A DNA stretch of 64,000 bases, from contig NC_088295.1 of assembly GCF_032854445.1 (NCBI RefSeq), forward strand, positions 22,555,385-22,619,384. Reading direction: 5' to 3'. Under the pieces are notes generated by a model that saw only the letters and a list, made by a program, of their open reading frames with translations, did no database searches and was not told the origin of the DNA. This document shows positions 26,201 to 41,200 of the stretch, one piece after another (the first letter of the stretch is position 1; each line of letters begins with the position of its first letter). The position numbers and the translations under genes were made by a program. This stretch comes from Liolophura sinensis. Its lineage: Eukaryota; Mollusca; Polyplacophora; Chitonida; Chitonidae.

Positions 26201-29200
26201 GCCAGGTGCTGAGAAAACTTTGGTGGATAGAAACTGTATCTGCTACATTGTTGTGAAGTGGAAACAATGGTAGTGACACTGGAAAGGGGAGGTGCATTTC
26301 TAAATGGATACAGGGAAATTCACATACAAAGCTGTTATGTTGCATCCTTTAACCTTTATGCAACACAACATGATTATGTCTCTCCTCTTCTTCATGTATA
26401 AATGTTTTGGACTGTTAAACTTGTCAAAGCTGGTGATCTGAGCTGAGGCTCACTTGGGTGCTTACACTCTTCATACTTTTAGACAATGACAATGATGAAA
26501 TGTTTGATCCTTCACATGAAGGAAGAATCCCCAAAATCTCACAAAGTTTAGGCATAATTAAAACTAGAACTGCAAAGCAGTTTTGGCCGGGGTCCACTGT
26601 TGTCGTAGTTATCATTCTACGACATCAAACAGGGGAAACCATAGATATATATAATCCCACAACCGTTTTGGGAAATTATGGACAGTGCAGCAGAAAGCAT
26701 TAAGTCATATACCACAAACCTAGTCCAGTTCCCATCTAACTCCATGTTAAGGCAATAGGATTAACATCTATTCGTAAAAGAAAAAACAGTGTTGGCGCAT
26801 AAATGCTTCTAACGAGAAAACCATTAATCGTAGCTCAAATCCATTGGCATACTACAGAAAAAGCATGTCTTGGGCTACAATTTTGTGCAAGTTTCACATT
26901 TATAGCTCCCATAGTTCTCAAGTTACACGTCATTGAAATTATGAAACTAAATTTTAGTTTTTTGACTATATCTCAAAAACTTACAAAGATATGCAAAAAA
27001 TAAAAGCAGCGGTTTGAAATATACAAGAATATGTAAAAAAAAAATAGAAATTTCAAAACTAATTGTGATGTCAAAACTTGGACCAATGGCGAGCTTCCAA
27101 AGTTTTTACCGGAAGTCAATGATTTTCTCAAACTTATTGTAACTATCAACATTCTATTTCCATACCAAATTACAAAACAATCGGTTCAGTGATTCTTGAG
27201 AAGAAGATGCTTAAACAATTTTATATAAAATCCAATATAGTCGCCAAACCACGACATAAAAAAATCAGACAATCAGTGAACAACTTCAGGCCTTGGGGAA
27301 ATTTACGGCAAAATTTCAAGTCAAGCGGTCTAGCTGTGTTGCTCACATAATTGATGGAATAATGATCTAAGAATATTTATTTTGAGAATTGCCAAATATT
27401 GAATGATATAATTTAGTATTGTGTTCTGATCAATGTTGAGAAAGTTTAACGGCAATCAATCATTTGAACAGGATTCTACAATTGCTTTTCCCTTCTGCTA
27501 CAAAAAAACCCCACCAACCTAGCCTCTTTTGTTATAAAGGGCTTGTAACATCAAACAAACAATATTTCAATTTTGGCCCTAGTTTAGAACATTAAAATCC
27601 AAGACTATTATTGTCCTGATGTTCTTTGATAAATGACTTCAAAGTGAAAATTATGAAATGGCCAATTTTCTCTCCTATCAACTACATGTATAATGTTTTG
27701 CATGAAGCTGAAAACCTTGACATGATACAGTGTGAAAACAACAGTCTCACACTCATCAACTGGGTAATGTTTCTTGAGGAACACCAGATCCACACCACCA
27801 AAAGGGATCTAACAGAGTTATTCACAGTTCCTACAAGTCAATTTAAGCCCAGATAGGGACAGTTATATTATTTTCAGACCAGAAGCATCACAATTGTTCA
27901 CTGCTGGACACATAACTCTAAATCTGTTCTCACTCAGAAAAAAAATCAGCCTTTTTTTCTAAACTGAAATCAAGTTTGAGAATATCTGTTTTTTCCCTAA
28001 GAGATATATTAAAGATAAGGCACCACAAAACAGTATTCATAATTTTACAGTAAACCTACAGTAACTCAACACTGCCATGTAGTTTGATCACATCCTTCAT
28101 GTTAATCCAGCTGAAGCATGATCAGTATGTCCACATACTGTCACCATATCTGATTTTGGGCGATCCACATTTTGCAAGACAAAACAGATTTTTGACAAGT
28201 TACCATCCAAAACTGATAATAAAAACACTATGGGGGTATGCAACAGATTCATCAGAAACAGGTGTAACAGAAGAACCTGTGACAACACTGTGAAGGTACC
28301 TGTTCTAACTGCTGTTCTTGTTTATGATGTTGCTGGTGTGCAGGGGGCTGTTGGATTTGCAGAGCCAAATACTGAGGGTGATGAAAGCTGCCTAATGGTG
28401 AGGGTGGGGACTGAGACAGACTGCCTACACTACCGCGCTGTATGCTGCCCCCACTGTGAGGAATACTCACCGGTCCAGAAACACTACCAAAGCAGCCTGA
28501 AGAAGACAAACAAAACAAACATCTTGGTCAAATACAATGTGACTGAAGACAAATGATATTTGCCTTTTCAAGAGTCACTCAAATATTTTGCTGCCCTGCA
28601 GAATTTATTTCTTGCCTTTATTTACTGACAATTATCTGTTTTAGAACACTGCAAAATGGGACCACATTTATCACACTGGCACTGCTTGTAATACATGTTT
28701 AAATTGTTGGATTTCGTAAATTAAAATTCAAACTTTTCCAACTTCGAGAAAGAATGAAAGATTATACTGGTTTAAAAAACTCAGTAATTCATTTATTCAT
28801 CTTAGGTAACTAAGCTTGTACCAGTGGATTTATAATATAGAGTCACTGAGTCACTATGATATGGCTGCAATATTGCAGAGATGGTGTTAAGCCATAATCA
28901 TTCGTTCATTCATTCACAGTATTGAGATAATAAAAGTTTGTTCATACCAGCAGCCTTATTACCTGAGGCTGACAGACCTGCACTCAACGAACTGCTGACT
29001 GAGTTGGTGTCATTATCACGATCCAGTTCCCTGTCTATGCTGGATATGTCAAAGTCTTCCAGGCAAAGGTCATCCAGAGCATTTCCTGCAATGAGATACA
29101 GATATATAAAATCTGTAACTGAAATTCTGTAACAATCTGTGTCATTCAAACTTAAGCAAAGTTCTGCATTGTATCACAGGAAATTCATCTGTGTCACACT

Positions 29201-32200
29201 GCATTTGACAGTTGTGTAATAAAACATGTCAATCATCTAAAGGCAAGAGTGAAATCCTGCTTGGGAAACAAACAATACATGTACATGCATTTCTGTTTCC
29301 ATTATTTATCACAGATAAAAAAATTGCTCACCAACGACAGACTCGACCGTGTCCCCTGGAGGATAGAAGGAGGGTGCCAGAGGAGACATGGAGGAGGAGG
29401 AGACTGATGAGGGTGAGGGGACCAGCTGAACACCGCACTGAGGGACACCAATGTTAAGGTTGTGCAGCAGTATCAAGTTTTGTTTCCGCTTTGCCCGTTC
29501 TGTTGTGTCAAGCGTAGGGTCATTTTCAATAGCTTGAAGTTGTTGTCTAAGTTTCACCTGTAATCAAGAAAAAACTCAATGTATGTTTACAGTCTTATTC
29601 GGCTTAAAATGAAAGACAGCACCTGAATATTGTTTTTGACCACTGAAAGACTACCTTTCAAAGTGTCTTAAACCGGCATCAAATATTTTTTAAAAATTTT
29701 TTTCAACCCAGTAAAAGCTTAGTGAATCTTTGTCTTAACACAGCTTCAGCACGTCTCCATTATTGAGGGCAAGGCGACGTAACGTTTACTCTAGGTCTCT
29801 AACGTCAAAGGTATTTTCCATAAAGGTATTTGGGGCTTGAAGGCAGTGCTGACCTAGTTATCGTGGATGTCAGAGAAAGCACCTTGGCTTGAACACAGCG
29901 TTTTAATAATTTTACTCTATTTTATAAAAGAAAACAGAAAAAAAACATCCCTTGTATGTGAGAAAGACAAAGGAGCAAAATTTAAATTCTTCAGTTGTAA
30001 TAAATTCAGAGAAAAAAAAATTATATCACAAGATTTTTAATTAATTTTATGCACTGTCCAGAGAGATGCTGTCTTCTCATTCCCGTAAACCTATGACATA
30101 AACCAAATGAATATTGCACGGACTCTGATATTTGTTATTTGGAAACTGCTGACTAAATGCTAAAATGAACGACAAAATTGTATTTGGGGAGATGAATGCG
30201 GTTTGGCCCGAGACGGTACGCTGTCTGACATAATTTGTGATGCCATCGTTGAATATTAAACAGCTTGTAAATCAACTGATTTTACTTCTGTGGTGGTCCG
30301 TAAATGATACACACCTGCCACATACCACTTTGTGAAATGGCCCTTCAGCTACAAATAACTAAATCGTTATAAACGATCCCAAAATGATGTCTCATGCTGT
30401 AGTTTTGTGTTATCATATGTCACTTCATGGAGTGAATGGGTAAAGGCTACATCACAGTTTAGCAACGCGTTTGATTGGATAAAATTCTCAAGATTTGTGC
30501 AGTATTGTTGACTTCGATCTTCCTTCACCTACTGTCATCATGTCCAATGTAAACGAAGAATGAAGAAAGCCACCGAGAGCTTCAAAAATTTTACTGTGGG
30601 TAGTGTGGCGTCATTTGAGAATTCTTTTTTAACAAAATGACTGACAGAAAGACTGATCAGTTACCTGAGAGTCTTCTCTCTCCGAGCCGGGTGCCCGCTG
30701 ATAGAAACTGCTGGGATCAGATGTAATACTACTGGATGTGGAACTGGATCGCCCCTTTCCTATTGGCTCCGGGAACACAGAGTTACTGTTATGGTTACTG
30801 TTCAAATTGTTTCCCAAATGATTTGTCTGCAGAAAGAAACAAATGTACATATAATAATATGCCGTCAAGTCTCAGGCATTCAAATGCAGCTGTCAGGAGA
30901 ACTTTTCTCAGTGTTCTTTAGAAGGGTGTTCTGACATACACTAGTCATTTGCACTTGTAAGAATGTCCACTAGGCCAACAATTCAAATAAAAGGCTGACA
31001 ATTTAAATATATCATGTAATCACCAGATGTTATTTATTTTTCAACTCACATCATGTAACTCTGACATGCTTTAACTATGATAAACCTGTACTCACATATG
31101 GTCCAGACATGCTATTTGATCTTTCCTTTCCCACATGCCCTAATGATCTGTTATTAACATCAGCCCCAACCATATATTCCTGAAAACAAAATAAACAGGT
31201 ACAGAAACCATTTTCACCAGATATTTTGTGAAGTTTTGGCACTCATTGCAGACATTATATTTACATCACTCATAGATTCAGGAGGATGCTTACACAGCAC
31301 TATGAGAACAAGAAAAACTAATACCTCCTTAAAAACAGCTGCGTTGCTTACCTACAATCTGATGGAAGTGTTTTGTTGGGGGGGGGGGGGGGGGGGAAGA
31401 GAACGCCATATATACTGATTTGAGATGACTTTCCCCTCTTTTAAGAAAACAAGTCATCTCAGCCTTTCTAACACAGATGGTTTTTGGTTACTGTCAATAA
31501 TGAATTTTATCCTAAATCTTCATTATCTGGAACCCTCTGAATTCTTGAAAAATAGATAATCCAGGCTTCATTTTCTTCCTTAGTTTTATAGACATCTGCA
31601 GTTTACCGTTCATGTCCAAATAGTGGACTCATTGGCGGAGTAGAAATAGTTCATAAATACATTTTCACTTCTTTTGCTATATACATGATAAACAAAATGA
31701 TGGCATCAACCAAAGTTTGTTTGCCAACTAGACAATATGCCTTTCAACACACATGAAACTTGATTAGAAACCACAGAAGGGTCAGTTGTAAATGAGGAAT
31801 AGAGCAAGTATACTTCTAAATATTACACATACATGTATATAATGCTGTGATTGGGTCTGATGTTATGAAGAACTGTAAATAATGCCTTTACATAGAGCCT
31901 AGGCCAGCTTCGCAAAGAGGTGTATGACATTTATGGTATTTTGTACGCCATTACTACCGCATTATTGTCCTATATGTGCAATTGTTGTAAATGTACGACA
32001 TCTTTGGGCCCAGGTTTCCTCTCCAAGTAAAGGTCTTGGACATCATTATACCAACCAAAATCACCATGATCAAATCAAGCTACATTATTTACTTATTTAT
32101 TTGATTGGTACGTTACATGGTGGCCAGCAATATGGTAGGAGGAAACTAGACACAGCCTGGGAGAACCGACGACCCTCCGCAGGTTGCTGGCAAACCTTCC

Positions 32201-35200
32201 AGAGACGAAGTCACATGAAGCAACATTAATATGTATAACTCTTGGCATAAAACTTGAAAATACTTGTTTGCAGCAAAATAATAAAAGTACTTGAAATCTG
32301 TAATTAATGAGTTTTCTCTAGCAGTTTCTTTTCTCTGTCCAGATTTTCCTAGCATTGTGAGTATTATAGCCATGGCCTGCAAGAAAGTGTCTTTAAGTTC
32401 ACTGTTTAATACCAAGATAAAATTAGTTTTCCTTGTACTGAAAGACCTTTACCTTGACTTCCTCATTAAGCTGAGCTGTATTGCTGTCAAAGCTGCCTAT
32501 ATGTGAGGGACTATTGTTGCTATTATTTGATTGTGGTAGAGCATTTGTAACAAAAGCTGCCAGGGAATTCTCAGAACTTGTAGACAGCTCCCTCTGTGTT
32601 GTCATCTCATCTGTAAAACAACATTGTAGTCAAGATTTAAATACTTCCTTAAATCATAGCACAACAAAATAACCTCATGCTCTTTCATTCAGTTGTCCTA
32701 ACCAAATTCTCTATCAATTTATCTTTAGGTTAGACATGTAATAGAGGTGTGCACTTGACAGACTTACACAAGGTAATTTTTACGAGGCCACTCACCCCAA
32801 ACACTTGTAATTCAACGACAGCCAAAAACCCAATCTAGTTACATAACATGTACATGCATACAGTACAAATATCTTTTCAAATGTAAGAAAACCACATCTG
32901 CATAGCACTCATACAACCACCTCATTTATACATATTGATAACAGCTGCCATGTTTTACCATGTTTTGAATAATTCTCATCTTCCACAGGTTGCGTGCAAT
33001 AAAGGTCACATAACAGTTGTTTGACTTGGGAAAGCAGACCATCTGCTACATTTGAGAACAAGCTGTCAACGACAGCCAAGTAAACCCATCTGACACCCAG
33101 AGAGACTATACAGTGATTTCTGAGGTTACTGACATTCATAAAATCAATACCTACAAATGTGTTTTCGGTATTAAGTGTCTTACTTCAGATGTTTCTTTGT
33201 CCTTCAAAATGGTCTCTTAGATGTCAACTGAGTGTACTTTGGTCTATGGGAATCTGAGTAGTGTTATTTGATCATTTCCACCCTAACACACAATGTCAAA
33301 AAAAGTGTTTCCCCGTTAATATTGTTATCATATTCCAGGAGTTAAAATATATGCATTTGGATAGTACAGTTTATCCCACTCCCTAGTGGCACCTCGTTTT
33401 GACATACATTTATGACTATGATGCATAATGCACATAACCTATAACAGATACAGTAAAGAGCAGGCCACAGCCAAAAAAAACCCTCAGAAAAGAGATCCAG
33501 GAACAGGAAGTAACAAAAAGGGTCATGAAATGCCAGCGGTCAATTGTAGCCATCACATTACTTCTTGAAAAAGGAAGTGCTCACATACAGGTACTTGGCA
33601 ATGTTACAAAGATTTGAAAATGTTTAAACATGATATATCTGGGAGGGCTTGTCAGAAACAAAATACAGTGAATTTATAAATCGAGTAAAAAAACAGATTT
33701 ACAGCTCTGGCCAATCTCTAATCAGCCACTAAGTACCCATTTAACAGCCATTATCTGGTTGGTTTATATTAATCTTGAAGCTCCTGTCAAAACAATGTAA
33801 ATATATAGATGGATTCTAGGTAAACAAAAGTGTAGATACTGCTGTATCAATTTTAACGAGGCTAAACTTCCCATTCACAACAATGATAGTTCTGGCTAGA
33901 CTCCATGGTTCTAAGTCTTTAGACATTTGTTCAGGCATCTCCAGCCACACTACCAATACTGACTACAATGGAATTATTAAGGGTACACTATTTGTCACTA
34001 ACATTGATAACACTTTTGTTGTATGACCTAGCACACACACACACACACCAAAGTCAAATATTCTTGTTTGTTCTGGGATCCAACATGTGAACTGAAAAAA
34101 AACTATCATCGGTCTCCGTGACAAACACAACACTGGGAATTCGTTTCAACCCTTCAAACAACAATTTAGCTTTCTGGCTATTCAAAGGCAATAAACAGTT
34201 GTCACCACATGTGCCCTCAGTATTTAACAAAAAGTCTCCAAGACAAAGCTACCTTCAGTAGTATCAGCGATTCACTATTTTACTCTGACTATGTAGTTAG
34301 GCATTAGTATTTTCTCTACTAAAGTTCTGTGTCTGATTTACTTACACAGCTTCTACATGAATGCAATATCTAATGCAGTATGTATCTGCTTGATAAACAA
34401 AAGAGGCTGGTCAAAATGCTTACGTTCAACATGAGCAAAGGCACAAAATGGCCCCCTGGGACAATAGCTGGTCTGCACCATGTCATTACACTTGGTTGAC
34501 TTGTAGATCTGAAAAAAATGTTTACATTTTACAGAAAAAATAATTAATAAACTGTTATCTTGACTATGTCTTTAAACATAAATTTGTCTTTGAATCATCA
34601 AGAAAAGAATCTATTAGTATACAAAATGTACTGCAGCAGTACTAAATACTTAATTGCTAGCTTGGTATCCATGTAGACAAGTAGTCACAATCATCTTTCA
34701 AGAAAAACATTTGCACGCAACACACAAACTATAACTATACGCACGTCTTCATGATCTTATCTAAATACAGTTATTGTTTTACACTACAAAAGTACAATCC
34801 AAAATATTAAACTTACATGACAGTGATCATGATTCTGATTCATGAAACCAAGCAGAGCCCCATGGAACATAATATCTCCTGGGTAACGGACAAACTTATA
34901 ACACACTTGGATTTGAATCGCTAACTTGGCTATGTGCATTTACAGCAGAAGCCACAAGTGCATTCTGTCAGCAGTGATCTCAACTTGATAATGTCAATCT
35001 GCAACTTACTTCTGGGTGAAACTGCTGTTCTGTTCTAGTGTGACAATATGCACAATTATCCCCATTCTCACAGTGTGTTGGATCTCCCCATTCATCCCCA
35101 TGTTTGACATTTGGGCAAGGCGTAGACCTTGAAAGAAGATTTGGAACAAATGGACTACTAAAGCATATCAAAGAAGAAAAACAATTATGTCTGTACCATA

Positions 35201-38200
35201 ATAGGCAAGTTTTTACTGTCTGAAGTATGAAAAATTCATGTCCATATACACAACTGCTATTAATGGGAAAAATGAACAAATGAGTTACACTCAAATACTG
35301 ATAGCATCAATGGCATCAATCTAGACCACAATCTACCTACCCTCTCTTTTCATGTGTGAGGCATAAATAACAATTTAAAGCACCTCAATTGACATGTACA
35401 CTTGAACTACATTCATAGTTCAAAACAAGAATTTCCCCAAACCCAAAAGGTCACACAGCTCTTTGTTTTTTTTATAATTATTGTTACGAAATTCAACACT
35501 GTTAACACACAACACAAGAGGATATTTTCATACCTATATTTAAATTTCTTTGGGCTTCTTCTTCTGTCTCTTGAATTGTGATACTGTGGACATGCATAGC
35601 CTTGCCGACATAGCCTTGGAGGGCGTTTGCATTGTTCTGTTTTATAATTAGCTAAAACATAATTTGTATCTGAAAAAAAAAAATGTATTACAGTTTTACA
35701 AAAGTCAGTAAGAGTTGATGATGTTTGTTGAAACTTCAGTACATCATTTTCCACCAAATGACTTAAATACAAGTCATATATGTCCTTTTATTTAGGAATC
35801 CATGAACTGTGCATGTGTAACAGTACATGCATATGTTAAATTTAACATCTACTTAGCTGATTTGATTTTTTAAGCCAAACTCAAGACCAAGAGTATTTCA
35901 CTTTTAAGACAGTAGTCATGTTATTTGGGACAGGAAACACAGTAAAACATAACAGGAAACACAGTAAAACATAACAGTAACCACTGTCCTGGGCCAGGTT
36001 GATAAAAATATTCCTGACACAAAGCAACAGGCAATCCCACAAGCACTGCATTTGAGTGATTTATTTATTTATTTCATTGATGTTTAATGTAATGCTCCAA
36101 ACTTCTTTACTTAACATGATAGTGGTTTCTTTTAAGGGTGGAAGAAGTTGCTGAGGAACTTTCCCTGTGCCACTACATTTGTGCACACCACACACGTGGC
36201 AGACATTTGATGTGGACACTGAAGTGGAACATCTTCATGCAAAAGTCATGAATACATTTTTAGTCTTATCAAATACTAAACTGCCATTTTCAGCTTTCTG
36301 TTGGCTAAAGTTTAGTTGCAAACACATGATACATATAAACACCCGTTTCATCGCTGTGGTGCTGATTGACCAAGTTTATAGCATTCCTCTTAATGATTAA
36401 CTTGTAAATTAATCTATTCATTTATTTGATTGTTGTTTAATATCAAACTCAAGAATGCAAATTAACATCAGAAATGATCTGAAAAGGCCAATGGGCAAAT
36501 GTATCATCTCAGCAAAAGATCATGAATTTCTTTTCATTATGCTCAGATATGGCTGTGACAAAAATGGGGCAGGGTCATGACAATGGGGGACTCAGGGACA
36601 AGCTACACAAAAGGTTTCAAATCGCAGCAGAACATATTTTCTTTTGTGACATTGTTGTGCTCCTGCACCACATGTACCTAGGTGTTTTATGAGCACACAT
36701 ACACTGACAATTGTGACATCATAAAGTAAAGAACAAAAGTGTTCTTAGCTTTGTCTGCTTTATTACAGGTGGGAAGGACTTTTACCAGTTCGCCATACCC
36801 TGCAGCCCATGGGGGTGAGGTATAATAATACAATAATCACGAAAAAGACTTTTTCTTACAGGGAGTATAGGCAGTGTAATTTAATTTCCAGAGTAACTCA
36901 TCCAACAGTTTTCTTCTCTTTCAAAGAGCAAATCTGGAGAAAAGTAAAAACATATGTGATGTTTATGCAGCCTCCTGTTCAAGAGTGCTGATCTCTATTT
37001 TAACCTTGATGGAAACAGACATGTGTTAAAGCCTTACTTACCATTCCACCTAGGGTCTTCATTTAATATACGTTCCTTTTCTAAGCTGCTGGGAGTAGCT
37101 AAGTTACTTGTTTTCTCAGTAGTTTCCATAGCTTGAAGTTCCCTCACATCATACACTGGGGGTCTCAAATCATCTGCACCATGTGCAAAGGCACAATGAG
37201 GGCCATTTTTGACACAATGTCCTTTGGAATCAGTTTCATGGACGCAAGTACCAGTCTTGTAATATCTTAAGTGGTATCTTCTTTCGGTATCCCCAGCTGT
37301 CCGGTGTAAATATGGGCACCTATTCAAAGCAAAAACAAAAACTTTATCAAAATGTTTGGACATTGTAAAATGTGCATTTTCTTGACTCAAGTCATACAAA
37401 TCATCTAAATCAGAATGACCCTTGCAGAACAATATAACATTTAAATGACAATCGGGGTATGAAATTCAGATAATTTTTGTACATGCAAATTGCACATCCA
37501 AATATCTAAACTCCATGCATGGCACAATTTCTATATGCACACACGATACAGTGAAGTGATAACATTGTGAAATAGCATTTTGTTCACTTCGTCATCAGAT
37601 CTAAGCCCAATTCTGTCACTTTTTTTGACTTTCTGGAACCGGTAGATATTCCCGTCTTTTCACCTAGATGTTTTTTTACATATGTTGCTGTTGTCACTTT
37701 GTCTTCGTCCGGTCCCACTTTGACAAGTTACTCTTCCATACTGCTGCTACATATAGTTTCTGCAGCTTGTTTATCAACATTTCCCTGAGATTGCTGACAG
37801 TTACATTTATTTTTAATGAAGTCTTTCAAATTTTGTTGCTTTATCACAGTTCATTATATTCAATAAAAAGCTGTACTACCCTGTTGAATTATACCATACC
37901 ATGATATTGAATAGAACTATCTGTTCCTATACATGTATCTGACGGGATATAAATTGGTGCCCATTAAATTGTATCAGCCTCGACCTGGGCTAATTTGTGG
38001 GTAGGGTATATTTTGATCAAAATGACGACATTGAATTTTTACAAACTTTTTTATGGTCCCAAACACAGTTTCAGACCTAGATTCTTTATTCTAAAATGGG
38101 ACTGTATCATCTGTCAAATTCAACTACAAGCACATGGTGAAACGACAACAAAATGGTTACATGCACCATCATAAAGTCATAGGCATTTGTGCAAGCGAAA

Positions 38201-41200
38201 ATTCGCAACCTCATAACCACAGTATACATATGAAGAATATTTCTAGTTATATGCTTTCAATATCATGTTCAACCCACCAAAATTCAGAGCAACTATTGAT
38301 ATCTGAGTGATACAGTAATGTTATTTCTCATTTATTACATCTTCCCACTACTGTATCCACTCCTACGACTATCGTAAGTGATAGTCTTCAGCCTTCAGCC
38401 AATCAGAACTGGGAGCAGAGTCACACGACATTCAAAAAGTTGGTATTCAAAAAGTTGGCACCCACGGAGTTCAAATGGACGACAGAGGAGAAGTCAAGCT
38501 CAACGAGCTTTGGAGTGATGAACCTTGTGAAAAGCCCCGTAGCCACATCTTTACCCAGCAACTCCTGACTGGCTGTCTCTGACAGCGTCTTCTGAGAAGA
38601 ATAATACAGATTGCTGCAATAGCTGCAAAACATTGGATATTGCTATTATGCGCTGAATCTGTGACTCGCGAAGAGACGTATGTGCAGTCAGGAAATATTT
38701 GTTTGCGGGTAAACGAAGGTAGTCGAAAACAAATGGAACATGCGCAGCACCATCCAGAAATTATATTCGGTCCCTAATAGCCAAGGACAACTGGGCACGT
38801 CACTCGCTAGTGTATACATCCCGCTACCCAGTGTACACCTACCAGCAATTAGACATGGCTCCAACCGACTTGCAAAGACTACAGTTGAGTCGGGGGAGGT
38901 CACAGCAAAGGGCTCAATGTATACTGGCCTTAATACATGTATTTATTCAAGCTTATATAATTTTACCATGTTTGTCAACATTGGAATTTTTGCCCCATTT
39001 AACCCACTCTTTCCTGTGATGGGGCCTCCATGGACGAGTGGTTAGCAGTTATGTGCCAGAGCATTAACTCTGGAGCCTTTCACCAATGCTGGCTTCCTCT
39101 CCAGTCGTACGTGGAAAGGTCTAACAGCAACCTCTGGATGGCTGTGGGTTTCTCCCAGGATGTGTCTGGTTTCCTCCCATCATAAAGCTGGCCACTGTTT
39201 TATAAGTGTGAAATATTCTTGAGTACAGCATAAAACACAAATCAAATAAATAAATCTGTTCTGTGTCTAACCTTAATCAAATTCCCTCTTTGTATCACAT
39301 ACTGACCATGTAAACATTTACATTATCAAATTTTATCTATCATTGGAATAAAGTAGTAAAATGGTAGGTTCCATGGTAAAAATGTTAGGAGTAATTTGTC
39401 AAAAAACACTTTCATTATCATGTTGCTTATTCAAAACAGAAAAAAAAACATACAAAAAAAGTGAATATTCACAACAGCTGCCATAGCTCAGACGTGTGAA
39501 TGCGTCATACATATTCATACATATTTCAGTCATTGCTACAATTCATATTACTGCTGCCTAAATGTTTGGGTACTACATTCTGGAAGACGGGTTAGAAGTT
39601 GGGGCTCACGTGACCACCCTTTCGTGTCTAAAACAAAATGGTCGCCCAATGTTAAAGCATAAGGGAACTTTTTTTCACTCTTTGCCACTTCACTAGTGGA
39701 CAGTAAGGACTAGTTGTGAAAAATAACATCACAAAAGCTCAGTAGAAATACTCAGACTATCTAAAAAGCTGAAAATTACACAAATCCAATGGATACAATA
39801 TAACTGACAGCGATACAAAAATAGGTATTTTCCTATGCAATAACGTTGGGAGGACCATTTTCTTTACACACAGTTTGTTACTAGAGGAGGCCTCTAACTT
39901 CCGTCTGTCTTACAGAATACAGATTCACAAATTAACTTAATTCAGAAAAGTATATACAAACATCTAAAATCATGAATATTGCATACTACTCTACAACACG
40001 AAACCCTTCACAACAACCATGACAAAATAATAATAATAATAATACTAAATAACTTTTCACTGGCCCTATATATTCCTGTGAGGAAATTTAGATGAATACT
40101 ACCACCCAGAAAGATCTGGATCACCGTAGTAGAACAACTTTAAATGTTTGCCATTTCTTTGTTTGTAATACATACAATTATTTCTGGAATTCAACATGTT
40201 GTTAACATTACAAGTAGCAGCTATCAAATGCAATCATAACAGTTACACCTAATGTAACACAACCTACATATACTGTAACTTGGATATATATATATATATA
40301 CACACACACAGGCAACACAGCTTGGGTCAAGGACAGTCATGTCAACTTGACACTATATTTTTACGATTGTCAAGTTTTGAAGTACCGGTAACATTTATCA
40401 TTAATCTGCCCAACAATTGCAGAAGAACAGGTGGTAATGTCTCACCCCATCGAAAATGCACATGAACGAGAATTAGGATGAAAAAGCTTAGGCGGTGCAA
40501 AAAGAAACCCAGTGGGCAGAAAGTAGGTCAAGCGCCTCACTGACAGCTGAGACTACGTGCAAGTTCAAGACAACGTCTCAAAGTAGAAACGTCGCCATTT
40601 GAAGGTATGGCGAAAACCAAGTTAGATCTCAACGGGCCTCAACAAAATTATATAGTTCAAATGAGTAATCTCTGCTTGGTAATGAGTATAAGCATGTCGA
40701 TACTGCCGCCAAAATCGGCGGCCACTTAACAATCCAACATGGAGATGTAAATAGAACTAGAATGGCCGCCATTTTTGTTTACAAGATGTCAAAACGATCC
40801 TCAGACAATCATTAAACTTTTTGAGACTATTTGATCACCATAAACTAAAGACAGACAACAAAACTTCCAACTAAATTCTATGTACAATACGCATCGTCCT
40901 TTAAATAAACTTAAAACTTGATTCTTAGTTCTTGCAAGTGGTCAAATACCCGTATGGTGTTTTCCCACCAAAATTTGAATGGATTGAAGCACAGTGGCGC
41001 AATACTCACTCGTCTCCCTCTGGACAGAGGCCTGTTGTCTCGTCATATTTTGTACAGTATACATCAGGACTATAATTGAAAGTTCCATCACGCTTTCGTA
41101 TAGGTCTTCTCCGTCTTTGATTCATAAAATGCCAGTGAAAACACGTGAAGGGACGATGCTGAGTGCATTTGTGTTGTAAAAACAGCGGACATTGCTGTGT

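Larger units (their letters stand above)
22301..28299. other. UNK intron 12 (6.0 kb)
   Basis: The longest UNK intron. It holds two adjoining SINE A copies (23.54-23.96 kb). The remainder is AT-rich, and I recognise no exon or gene in it on either strand. Confidence 0.75.
37320..41009. other. UNK intron 2 (3.7 kb)
   Basis: Contains one plus-strand SINE A (39.02-39.26 kb), a (TAA)n run near 40027 and a (TA)n(CA)n tract near 40286-40310. No exon fits the UNK phase inside, and no independent gene is recognised. Confidence 0.75.

Noticed and set aside
28230-28556. 108-codon plus-strand frame
   Set aside because: Antisense to UNK exon 12, whose splice sites, phase and composition fit the gene.
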